From contig AP026969.1 of assembly GCA_027923965.1 (NCBI GenBank), positions 3,596,001 through 3,660,000 on the forward strand: DNA of 64,000 nucleotides, in the 5' to 3' direction. Below are positions 16,580 through 23,597 of the stretch, piece after piece. The notes beneath the pieces are model-generated. The model ran no database searches. It worked only from the letters and a program-made list of their open reading frames with translations, and was not told the DNA's origin. Origin of the DNA: Comamonadaceae bacterium OS-1. Its GTDB lineage: Bacteria; Pseudomonadota; Gammaproteobacteria; Burkholderiales; Burkholderiaceae_C. A program made the translations under genes and the position numbers. Each line of letters starts with the position of its first letter. The first letter of the stretch is position 1.

Positions 16580-17725
16580 ATGCCGATTGTACTTATCAGT
16601 GAATCCCTGCTTCGTCGGAGCAAGGTTATCGACGGGCGCATCCTGCGCGATAGGCAGCTTTGCGGGTTCTGTGTGCGGATGAATGCTCGCAAGCGCACCT
16701 TCAAGGTAGCCACCAGCATTGCGGGCAAACAGTTCCGGATGGTCTTGGGCTACTGGCCCTTGATGAGCGTGGACGAAGCCAGGGCATTGGCTTTGGAGGT
16801 ATTGAGGGAATGTCGGGCGGGGCGAACCCCCAGCAAGGCAGTTCCGGCAGCCTTGCCAACGCTGCGAGATGCGTTGACTGCCTACGGTACAGCCAAGAAG
16901 ATTAAGGCATCCAGCATTAAGAGGTATGACTCCATTTTCAGAACACACTTTGGCGATTGGCTGGAGCGCTCGGTAACAGAGCTTGAAACCAGCGCGTTTG
17001 CAGAGCACTGCCATGCGTTTGCCCAGTCCAAAGGCAATGCCTTGGTGGAGGTAGGCCGGGGCATCGTCACGTCCCTGATCAAGTATGTAAATGCGGTCCA
17101 CGGCCTTAGCATCGAAACCCCATTTAACAAGCTCGCAGCTGCTGGGTTGATGCCGGAGCGTTCCCAGCCCCGTGCGCGGGTGCTGCAAGTAGAGGACATG
17201 CCAGCATGGAAAGTGGCTGTTGAGCAGCTTGGACAGCTCCAACAGGACTACCTGCTTTTAACGCTCTACACGGGCTTGCGACGCAATGAGTGCAGGGAAC
17301 TGACCCGGCAGCAGATTGACCTCACCAAGGGCGTCCTGGCTATTCCTATGACCAAGAATGGGAAGCCCCACTCCTTGCCCATCACGCCGATGATGCGGGA
17401 GATTCTGAAGCGGCGGTGTTCGGGTCTGGAACCGGATGCGGAACTGTTCAAGGGCGTCAGTGCTGAACACGTTCACAGCATGGCGATGCGCTTGGGTTCG
17501 CCCAGGTTCATGCTGCATGACCTGCGCAAGATGGTGGCTACCGTGGGTGAAAAGCTCGGGCTTGGGGATGCCGTGCTGCGTCGCATCCTGAACCACACCG
17601 CGCCCAAGACTGATGTGCTGCACCGACATTACGTTGGATTAAGTCAAGGTGATGTCGCCGGGGCACTGGTGCAGGTTCAGGGAGCGTTGTTCCGGTTGAT
17701 GGAGCACGCCCGCCAAGCGGCCTAG
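16580..17725 (+). CDS. Tyrosine integrase
   Basis: A 381-residue recombinase with an N-terminal arm-binding region (KVATSIAGKQFRMVLGYWPL, a DUF4102-like layout), a core-binding domain (about residues 95-200) and a catalytic domain holding R234 (TGLRRNE), K259 (MTKNGKPH), H313-x-x-R316 (LHDLR), H339 (LNHT) and nucleophile Y351 (HRHYVG). All catalytic residues are present, so it should be active. It sits 168 bp inside attL and reads into the island. It is the evident agent of integration into ychF. Confidence 0.95.
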   Translation: MPIVLISESLLRRSKVIDGRILRDRQLCGFCVRMNARKRTFKVATSIAGKQFRMVLGYWPLMSVDEARALALEVLRECRAGRTPSKAVPAALPTLRDALTAYGTAKKIKASSIKRYDSIFRTHFGDWLERSVTELETSAFAEHCHAFAQSKGNALVEVGRGIVTSLIKYVNAVHGLSIETPFNKLAAAGLMPERSQPRARVLQVEDMPAWKVAVEQLGQLQQDYLLLTLYTGLRRNECRELTRQQIDLTKGVLAIPMTKNGKPHSLPITPMMREILKRRCSGLEPDAELFKGVSAEHVHSMAMRLGSPRFMLHDLRKMVATVGEKLGLGDAVLRRILNHTAPKTDVLHRHYVGLSQGDVAGALVQVQGALFRLMEHARQAA

Positions 17726-17771
17726 GCAGCGTTTTGACGGTTTCGCAATGCAATTTGACAATGCAGTAACT

Positions 17772-18725
17772 TCATGACCGCATCAATGCCTGAATTGCAG
17801 CAACCGAAAGAGGAGGGCGACCCGTGTGAGCCAGGACGTGGCAGGTCGGACACAACGGCACCAACATTGCCAGCGCCGCCTTCAATTCAATGCTGCGACC
17901 ACTCTCGGCAGATTCATAGATGGGGTCCAAGTGGTGGAGCTGAACCACCTCCATATCAAGCTCAGCTGGAGCCACAAAGCCGCAGGCGCTGCATCGCAGC
18001 TTACCCTGGGGATCAAGACTGCGGAAATGCTTTCTGCCCTCCTCCAAGAGCTTTTGCGACCTTTTGCGCCGAACAGCTGGGGTGGCATTGGTTGCTCCCT
18101 CCTCGATCACAAGATTGGGTATCGCCACAGCAGTTGTGGTCGCAGTGTTTGTGGTGGAAACCAAATTGAACTGGAACTCCTCCATAAATTGCGAGTAGCA
18201 AGAACGTGCCAGCAGCCGATCTGCCCAATACCACTGGTAGACCTCGCCTAGCTGCGCCTGCGCATTCTTGGCCTCTGCAATTGGCTTTTGACCACGTGGC
18301 CGGGGGTCAAATGACGAAACATTTTGAATCTTGAACTCGACCGATTTGGCGGTGCGGCCGATCAACTCAGCCACTTCGCGGTACAAAGCAGTTTTGACCT
18401 GTGTGTGGTCTTGGTCTAGTTGGTCATATGCCCAAACCGCAAAGTAGCATTCCTTCCAGCTCCAGTCAGCACGCTTAGTCTGAATGTCAAAGCCCAGGTT
18501 CGCAAGATAGCCGTTCGCTTCATCCCCACCAGAAAACACGGACGCCGATAGTTCAATACCAGTCGCGTATTTGGCGGCTAGTGACAGCGTAAATTTGGGT
18601 GGATACAACCTGCCTTCATAGACTAGATTGAACTTGGTTGGCTCTCGCTTTCTGGGAACGCCACCGCTCTTAATTTCTGTGATTGCCTGCAGAACATGCT
18701 CTTGTTTTATCTCTTGCGGAATCAT
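17772..18725 (-). CDS. HNH endonuclease with ScoMcrA-like N-terminal domain
   Basis: A 317-residue protein. The N-terminal 90 residues (HVLQAITEIKSGGVPRKR, then YEGRLYPPKFTLSLA and FSGGDEANGYLANLGF) resemble the head domain found in McrA-like, modification-dependent nucleases. A linker region includes an LIGRTAKSVEFKIQN helix. The C-terminus is an HNH motif: CSAC, VQLHHLDP and LVPLCPTCHVLAHTG with four zinc cysteines. Start 18725 has GGAAG 6 bp upstream. Role inferred: type IV restriction of foreign modified DNA. It is convergent with the integrase. Confidence 0.8.
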   Translation of the reverse strand: MIPQEIKQEHVLQAITEIKSGGVPRKREPTKFNLVYEGRLYPPKFTLSLAAKYATGIELSASVFSGGDEANGYLANLGFDIQTKRADWSWKECYFAVWAYDQLDQDHTQVKTALYREVAELIGRTAKSVEFKIQNVSSFDPRPRGQKPIAEAKNAQAQLGEVYQWYWADRLLARSCYSQFMEEFQFNLVSTTNTATTTAVAIPNLVIEEGATNATPAVRRKRSQKLLEEGRKHFRSLDPQGKLRCSACGFVAPAELDMEVVQLHHLDPIYESAESGRSIELKAALAMLVPLCPTCHVLAHTGRPPLSVAAIQALMRS

Positions 18726-18808
18726 CGTTCTTCCAATTTTCAAAAAATGCTAGCGCGCAGTCAGTTTTTTGCTGCGGCTCAGTCAACGGGTGACGATGAT
18801 GACCAAAC

Positions 18809-18965
18809 TGAACCGCCCCGGGTTTCGTGGAGGCCAGTTGGTTTAAGTCAGGCTGCCAAAGTGGTGACCTCATTGGCTAGTTGCCGGTAGTAGTTTGCCT
18901 CAGCTTCTGCAGGTGGGATATAGCCGATGGGCTCCAGCAATCTGTGGTGGTTAAACCAGGCTAGC
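18809..18965 (-). mobile_element. IS3-family remnant: transposase 3' end and terminal repeat
   Basis: TGAACCGCCCCGGG at 18809 is a typical IS3-family terminal inverted repeat. It is followed on the minus strand by the last 38 codons of an OrfB-type transposase (LAWFNHHRLLEPIGYIPP, then ANYYRQLANEV) ending at 18848. The catalytic DDE core and the other end are absent, so this is a scar of an IS that deleted or recombined out. Confidence 0.8.
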
Positions 18966-19020
18966 CTTTTCAGCGAATAGGGTATAAGCAGCCAATAAGG
19001 GTTAAAAATGGGAGCGAACT

Positions 19021-19887
19021 TTGAGCAACGACGATACAAGTCAAAGACAGGTTGCACAGCGGATTGCCACGTCTATCACGTCTGATGACGAGCGTCAAAG
19101 ATTGCTGAAATGGGTTCGGGAACTAACACGCATTCGTGACGGAAAAGAGTCGATGGTTACAAAAGGGCGCTCTGCACTTATGGTGACATTTTCGGAAGGC
19201 ACAGCTTGGCCTATCGTCAAATTGCTCGCGATGGAGATCCGGCGACTGGCTTGGGATGAACGTGGGACCAAATGGCGAGCTGGATTCTTCGTTGCAATCA
19301 CTGCCGGAATTCTGACTGGTGGGCAAAGCGCCGGCATTGCCGCTTTGGGAGGGGCAATTGGAGTTCCCTTGTGGCTTGTACTTGGCGCTGGTGGCTCTTT
19401 CTTGGCAATGCTGTACGAGGAACTCGTTCCTAAAAATGAGCAAACGCCATCGTCCAGCAAGCCATCAAATGATAAGGAGTCAGCGCCAAAGCAAGTCATT
19501 GATGTAGAGTCTTCCGTCATTCCAACGGCTTCGTTACATGCCATTGCGAGTCCTTCGTTGATCGCTGATCGGGCCATACGTGCCGGTGACAAACTTCATT
19601 GTCGGGTTTGCAGGTATGAGCGAGAAATCACGCAAACATGGCTGGACACACTAAGCCGCCGCTACGAACCTACGAGGGCAGGAAGATTAACTTCATTGAG
19701 CGCTGATCTATTGAAGCGAATGACCTGCTCACAGTGTCATAGGCGAGACGGCTTAGAACTCCAAATGATTGAAGATGATCATGCGATTGTTCAGTACGAG
19801 CTGTGCAGCGCTTGCGGGGGAGACGGCGGCTTATCCGGCAGATGTAGTCGTTGCTTTGGCACTGGATTCAAGGATGCGCAACGGTAG
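19021..19887 (+). CDS. Membrane protein with multiple zinc-ribbon CxxC pairs
   Basis: A 288-residue protein that cannot be assigned to a named family. It starts at TTG 19021 with GGGAG 7 bp upstream. Residues 1-80 are charged and helical. Two hydrophobic segments (about 87-104 and 108-132, rich in Gly/Ala) form a hairpin in the membrane. A Ser/Lys linker follows. The C-terminal part has four CxxC pairs: C194/C197, C236/C239, C262/C265 and C275/C278. The last two, CSACGGDGG and CSRCFGTG, resemble a DnaJ cysteine-rich module. A membrane-tethered zinc-binding adaptor or sensor is plausible; its island location suggests a defence or maintenance role. Confidence 0.65.
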   Translation: MSNDDTSQRQVAQRIATSITSDDERQRLLKWVRELTRIRDGKESMVTKGRSALMVTFSEGTAWPIVKLLAMEIRRLAWDERGTKWRAGFFVAITAGILTGGQSAGIAALGGAIGVPLWLVLGAGGSFLAMLYEELVPKNEQTPSSSKPSNDKESAPKQVIDVESSVIPTASLHAIASPSLIADRAIRAGDKLHCRVCRYEREITQTWLDTLSRRYEPTRAGRLTSLSADLLKRMTCSQCHRRDGLELQMIEDDHAIVQYELCSACGGDGGLSGRCSRCFGTGFKDAQR

Positions 19888-20049
19888 GCGATTGCAGAAT
19901 TTCACTACTGATTCAAACGCGCCACGCAAAGAGTCAAGAGCGTCAGGCAGGCGGTGTCATCATGTCAGGCACCTGGTGTTGGTGTAAATACAAGTTGCCA
20001 AAACAGCTTTTGTTTGACAACACCAATCCCTTCACCTACCACGTTTTGC

Positions 20050-20391
20050 TTATAGGAAGCCAACAGCCGCCTCCCGGAGTGTGCGATTCATGATCGTCTG
20101 ATAATTGCCGCCCGTTTTTTCAGCCTGCGCCTTAAATGCATGTATCACCCTCGCTGGGATGCGTATGCAAATAGGGCATGTTCCAGACACCGGAATCTTG
20201 CTGACTGGAGCATCTGTAGTTCCAGTTGGCTTAGCTGGTGCCACCCTTGTTATGGGCGGCAGCGCGTCCCAATCAAGGTTAAGTTCGCCGTCTTCGAATT
20301 CCACATCCAGCACCGGCATATCAGCCGCAGCTAGTGCTCTCTCCATGATCGACGTGAACTCCTCTTCAGACAGTTTTTTCTTGTGCGCCAT
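20050..20391 (-). CDS. Orphan BrnA-like ribbon-helix-helix antitoxin
   Basis: A 113-residue protein from the ATG at 20391, which has AGGAGA 8 bp upstream. The N-terminus (KKKLSEEEFTSIMERALAA) is charged, the middle is acidic (VEFEDGELNLDWDALPP) and the C-terminus (RIPARVIHAFKAQAEKTGG, then QTIMNRTLREA) is the RHH DNA-binding element of BrnA antitoxins. No adjacent BrnT toxin frame is visible, so it is either solitary or uses an unrecognised partner. It may regulate island genes. Confidence 0.7.
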   Translation of the reverse strand: MAHKKKLSEEEFTSIMERALAAADMPVLDVEFEDGELNLDWDALPPITRVAPAKPTGTTDAPVSKIPVSGTCPICIRIPARVIHAFKAQAEKTGGNYQTIMNRTLREAAVGFL

Positions 20392-20836
20392 GCAGGCTCT
20401 CCTATTCATCTTCGCCACCTCGGCTCGACTGTTTCGACTTTGCCGGGTTGAATGCCGGGAGTCAATATAAGCACTCGGATTGCAACCGTCTCGGCCCTAT
20501 AAGAAGTTCGCTAGGCATTGCAGGAAAAACGCCATCAAGGGCCATGTCTGCCGAGACTCCGCCCTAGGGGTGTCAAGGTCAATCGACACAGGTTCAACAA
20601 CCACCCGGAGGTCATTTGCTGACAGAGCCCGTTTCAAACTAGCCCCGTTGCGGGTAATCTAACTGTGTGTGTCTACGATACAGCGTCGCACAACCTCTAG
20701 TAGAGTTGTGCCCTATTGGCTCCCCACCTCGCACAAACTCATTGCCGGCATCGCAGCCCCACGAAAAGTGCAACTAATGCGCAAGCAAAGCGCAAGGTCG
20801 CACAATGCGGACACCTGCAAATTTTGCGCATAGTCA
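20392..20836. other. Non-coding stretch with one copy of a duplicated island element
   Basis: No convincing gene. Copy A of a duplicated pattern lies at about 20464-20588 (TATAAGCACT, GGAAAAACG, GGGCCA, AGGGGTG, AAGGTC in order). A bulged hairpin GCACAA(C)CTCT-AGT-AGAGTTGTGC occupies 20688-20711. Confidence 0.5.
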
Positions 20837-20983
20837 TCACGCTGGGGCTTCTACCGCGGAACCAGCCCTACCGCTCAATTCAAGCAGAACAGCCCCGCTC
20901 TGAGGCTGTTGCACATGCAGGAGTGCATCAAGTCGGTCCATGATTGCAGTGAGTTGCTGATGAAGTTCGTCCTGCCATTTCAT
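20837..20983 (-). CDS. Possible small protein
   Basis: A 48-codon frame from the ATG at 20983 encodes MKWQDELHQQLTAIMDRLDA and a further short acidic helix. The composition (heptad-like Leu spacing) suggests a small coiled coil. The upstream polypurine run has only a weak ribosome site. A second tiny frame with CRCPHC overlaps its stop as TGATG. No homologue is recognised; it is included as a candidate only. Confidence 0.3.
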   Translation of the reverse strand: MKWQDELHQQLTAIMDRLDALLHVQQPQSGAVLLELSGRAGSAVEAPA

Positions 20984-21018
20984 TCTTTTTTCTTATCTTT
21001 CTTTTATTCCTTCTCTTA

Positions 21019-21100
21019 CATCCGGTTGAGAGAGTCAAAGCTTCCCCAAGGAACGCTCAACAACGTTCCTCGAACTGGAAGCCAATAGCTCAACCGGATG
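21019..21100. repeat. Nested inverted repeat, potential structured RNA or recombination site
   Basis: Outer arms CATCCGGTTGAG (21019-21030) and CTCAACCGGATG (21089-21100) are perfect 12-bp complements. Inside are CTTCC/GGAAG and AGGAACG/CGTTCCT arms around a 7-8 nt loop. All three stems nest in register to give an 82-nt rod. No T tract adjoins it, so it is not an ordinary terminator. Confidence 0.7.
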
Positions 21101-21620
21101 CATCCGTATATCGAGAGGGCCGCACACAATTTACCTTCGGTGCGTTTACTACCTGGCCACGGCACAGACTTTTCAGGAAGGTATCCTGCCAACTCTAGGG
21201 GTCTGTAAGCCGTCAGCTCCCTCCCCCACCGCCACTGAGTTCCGTCTAGCGGTGATTCTTGTTCCTTGTCTGGCTCGACGGCGGTTGCCCCTCCTCCCTT
21301 CCAGACCGGCAGCATGTGCTGCACGAACATCTGAATTTTCGCAGGATCATTTCAATGTGTCCATATAAGCACTTTTTATAGCCACTTTCACGCCGCACGA
21401 TCTTGTAAATGGTTTGTCTGGTAGCCAGGAAAAACGGCGGCAGGGGCCACTAACAAGCCATAGGCTGCACAGGGGTGCCCAAGGTCTTCACATCCCGGGC
21501 GACCCCAAGACAGCATGAACGAGGCAATACCATGAACAGACCCCGGTGTGGCTGATTTCAGGAACATCCTCGCCGACACAACACCCTCCTTCACAGAATC
21601 TGGCTGGCCCCATAGGCTCT

Positions 21621-21655
21621 GGATACACATAGGACGATCGTCCTTTCATGTATCC
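21621..21655. promoter_or_regulatory. Dyad site immediately upstream of the serine recombinase
   Basis: A perfect 14-bp palindrome AGGACGATCGTCCT (21631-21644) is flanked by complementary arms GGATACA (21621-21627) and TGTATCC (21649-21655). It ends 14 bp before the recombinase ATG. Size and symmetry fit a resolvase subsite or an autoregulatory operator. Confidence 0.65.
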
Positions 21656-21669
21656 ACCCACAGACCAAA

Positions 21670-22335
21670 ATGACACAACAGCATTTCATCACCTACTACC
21701 GCGTCAGCACTCAACGCCAGGGTGCCTCTGGCCTCGGGTTGGATGCCCAGAGAAATGCCGTCAAGAACTACTTAGCCGGAAGGGATAAAACGGTCATAGA
21801 GGAGTTTTCGGAGGTCGAGACTGGCAAAGGTAGCAACGCGCTGGAAAAGCGCCCACAGCTGCGTCTGGCGCTTGAACGCTGCAGCAAGACCGGCGCCACC
21901 CTGCTGATAGCCAAGCTGGACCGGCTGGCTCGGAACGTCCATTTCGTCAGCGGGCTTATGGAGAGCAAGGCCAAGTTCGTGGCGTGCGACCTGCCCGAAG
22001 CCAACCAGTTGACCATCCACATCATGGCAGCTTTTGCTGAACACGAAGCTCGCCGTATCAGCGAGCGCACCCGCGACGCACTGGCGGCTGCGAAGGCCCG
22101 GGGCGTTGTTTTGGGGGCCACAGGACCGGTCAATCTGAAACAACATACCCAGCGGCGCCAAAAGGCGGCCAGTGCGTTTAAAGACCGTTTAATACCCTTG
22201 CTGACCGGGTTCGCGTCGCAGGGGTTGAGCCGCCGGGCGATTGTGGTTCAGTTGAACGACTTAGGGATCAAAGCACCACGCGGCGGAACTTGGTCTTTAG
22301 GGCAGGTGCAGCGCGTTGTCTCTCGGCTAGGTTAA
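21670..22335 (+). CDS. Small serine recombinase (resolvase/invertase family)
   Basis: A 221-residue protein. The N-terminal catalytic domain has nucleophile S13 in YYRVSTQRQ, a GLGLDAQR segment, LIAKLDRLARN with the catalytic arginines, and FAEHEARRISERTRDAL on helix E. The C-terminal part (about 155-220; GLSRRAIVVQLNDLGI, then WSLGQVQRVV) is a helix-turn-helix. Length fits small resolvases and invertases rather than large integrases. It could resolve or invert island DNA using the dyad directly upstream. It coexists with a tyrosine integrase in the same element. Confidence 0.9.
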   Translation: MTQQHFITYYRVSTQRQGASGLGLDAQRNAVKNYLAGRDKTVIEEFSEVETGKGSNALEKRPQLRLALERCSKTGATLLIAKLDRLARNVHFVSGLMESKAKFVACDLPEANQLTIHIMAAFAEHEARRISERTRDALAAAKARGVVLGATGPVNLKQHTQRRQKAASAFKDRLIPLLTGFASQGLSRRAIVVQLNDLGIKAPRGGTWSLGQVQRVVSRLG

Positions 22336-22384
22336 CCTGGGGCATTGCTGATCGACAAAAACATATTGCGCATAGATTTATTTC

Positions 22385-23047
22385 TTACCCCTTATTGAGA
22401 GCATGCGCCAAATTCTTCGACGCTAACTCGACAACCAAGACTGCAGCGTGAACTCTGTTTAAGCGTTCCGTATATTGCTCCATGTGTGCTTGGCTCGGAG
22501 CGCCCTTGACGTTTGTTGCTTTCCAAAGATCTAAGCGCTCCTGCATACCTGCTGCAATCCAGCCTCGAAATTCACCTAAAGCCCTCATAAATGCAGCGTG
22601 CTCGCCATCTAGTTCGGGCAAATACAGCCGCTGGAGCATTGAAGCCGAGAGTAACGGGTCTTCTCCTATAGGAGTTTCGGCGTCGAACAATCGGTGAAAC
22701 ATGTCAAGTGATAAGTATTCGACGCCTCTGAGAACCGCAACCACATAGTCCTCGAGTTTTTCACGCTTAAGCCACTGCAACTTTTCTGAACGCTCCGCAA
22801 TATGCTTGATGTCTACTTTTATTGACTCGCTCAACGCAGTAGTCTCCCGCAGTTGTTTTTTTACCGCTTCAAAGTCGGCAGCTAACGCTACGTGCTCGGC
22901 ACGTTTTGAAAAATAAGAACTAAGAAACGCACCGGCCGCGGACAGCACAACAGTGATGCAAGCGGTGATCACGTAAAAGAGCCAATTCCCAAGAATAGTC
23001 TGATTGACGATCTCGGAAGCCAATGCTCGAATTGTTTCTGGGGGCAT
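22385..23047 (-). CDS. Membrane-anchored coiled-coil protein of unknown function
   Basis: A 220-residue protein with one transmembrane segment at about residues 22-44 (LFYVITACITVVLSAAGAFL), followed by a long charged helical region (AEHVALAADFEAVKKQLRET, then IKVDIKHIAERSEKLQWLKR) likely to be a coiled coil, and a helical C-terminal domain. It resembles many uncharacterised membrane-helical proteins in mobile islands but has no recognised catalytic motif. It is the last gene of the island and reads toward the serine recombinase. Confidence 0.7.
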   Translation of the reverse strand: MPPETIRALASEIVNQTILGNWLFYVITACITVVLSAAGAFLSSYFSKRAEHVALAADFEAVKKQLRETTALSESIKVDIKHIAERSEKLQWLKREKLEDYVVAVLRGVEYLSLDMFHRLFDAETPIGEDPLLSASMLQRLYLPELDGEHAAFMRALGEFRGWIAAGMQERLDLWKATNVKGAPSQAHMEQYTERLNRVHAAVLVVELASKNLAHALNKG

Positions 23048-23199
23048 GGTCTAACTCAATGTGTAGGCTACAGGACACATTCCCTATCGAGAACGCAATT
23101 GTTAGTTGTCGTGTTTTGAATCATACGGCCTACCCTCCCGGTCAAACCAGACTTGGTCATAACCGACTTTCGGTGTCGCCAACCTGCCGAAATAGGGCC

Positions 23200-23230
23200 A
23201 AAAAAAACAAAGGCCATCCTAAGATGGCCC
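23200..23230 (-). terminator. Rho-independent terminator at the right end of the island
   Basis: On the minus strand GGCCATC-TTAG-GATGGCC is followed by TTTGTTTTTTTT. It would end any transcript entering from the native ychF promoter through the ychF remnant, insulating the island from host transcription. Confidence 0.85.
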
Positions 23231-23325
23231 ATACCTGTTGATGTTTCTGTTAGCAGAAATTTTTGTCCTGGCTTTGCCAACTACCGTCTATGAAATCCCG
23301 GAAGTCCTTGAAGCCATTGACTTTG

Positions 23326-23436
23326 TTAAACCGTCCAGCCTTGGGGATAGTTTTCCGCAGCGATGCCCGCCTTGGTCAGCGCGTTAAACAGGGTCGATTT
23401 ACCGACATTGGGCAAGCCCACAATGCCACATTTCAT
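23326..23436 (-). pseudogene. ychF 5' remnant left by island integration
   Basis: Codons 1 to about 32 of ychF, including the P-loop GLPNVGKST, run into island DNA and end as QGWTV at a stop at 23326, giving a 36-residue frame. It retains the native ychF leader, with GAAGGA 8 bp before the ATG. It is followed by a terminator at 23200-23230. It cannot be a functional YchF but could still be transcribed and translated. Confidence 0.9.
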
Positions 23437-23437
23437 G
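23344..23437. repeat. attR: 94-bp direct repeat of the ychF 5' end
   Basis: Exact copy of 16319-16412. On its right lies ordinary host sequence, the leader between ychF and the MOSC gene (23438-23597), which probably holds the original ychF promoter. Confidence 0.9.
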
Positions 23438-23597
23438 GGGAATCCTTCAGGAGCCGAGTCTTTGCGCCGGTACCAAACCACCACGGCGCAGAGGAAAAAA
23501 GAGGGAGAACAGGCCCGCTGCGCGGTGGCAGGAGGCTGTGTGAAGCCCGCCATTGTAATGACCGCCCTCGCAGCCATCGGCCACGCCGCGCTAGCCG

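Larger units (their letters stand above)
20984..21669. other. Non-coding stretch upstream of the serine recombinase
   Basis: About 690 bp without a credible gene. It contains a pyrimidine tract (20978-21016), a nested hairpin (21019-21100), copy B of the duplicated pattern (about 21362-21485) and a 35-bp dyad just before the recombinase. Several short open frames exist but none has a start context or family resemblance. Confidence 0.6.
16319..23343. mobile_element. Integrated island in ychF (about 7.0 kb)
   Basis: The segment between the two 94-bp repeats is 7,025 bp per unit. It starts with a tyrosine integrase and carries an HNH endonuclease, an IS3 scar, a membrane/zinc protein, a BrnA-like gene, a serine recombinase and a membrane coiled-coil gene. 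It is visibly more AT-rich than the surroundings, contains none of the dispersed hairpin repeats that pepper the host DNA, and has long non-coding stretches. No conjugation or phage structural genes are seen, so it depends on a helper or moves by integrase alone. Confidence 0.88.

Noticed and set aside
16433..17242. A 269-codon minus-strand open frame opposite the integrase
   Set aside because: The plus-strand integrase has all catalytic residues; the antisense frame has no motif.
18726..19020. A complete IS3 element
   Set aside because: Only one terminal repeat and 38 transposase codons are present; catalytic core and other end are missing.
21019..21100. Integron attC site
   Set aside because: Outer arms contain GTT...AAC elements but in the reverse arrangement to attC (RYYYAAC...GTTRRRY), and no integron integrase is present.
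21016..21330. A 104-codon minus-strand open frame in the island
   Set aside because: It covers the nested hairpin, has no ribosome site and no family resemblance; treated as non-coding.
23068..23280. A 70-codon minus-strand open frame at the right island end
   Set aside because: It reads through the terminator hairpin and lacks a start context.
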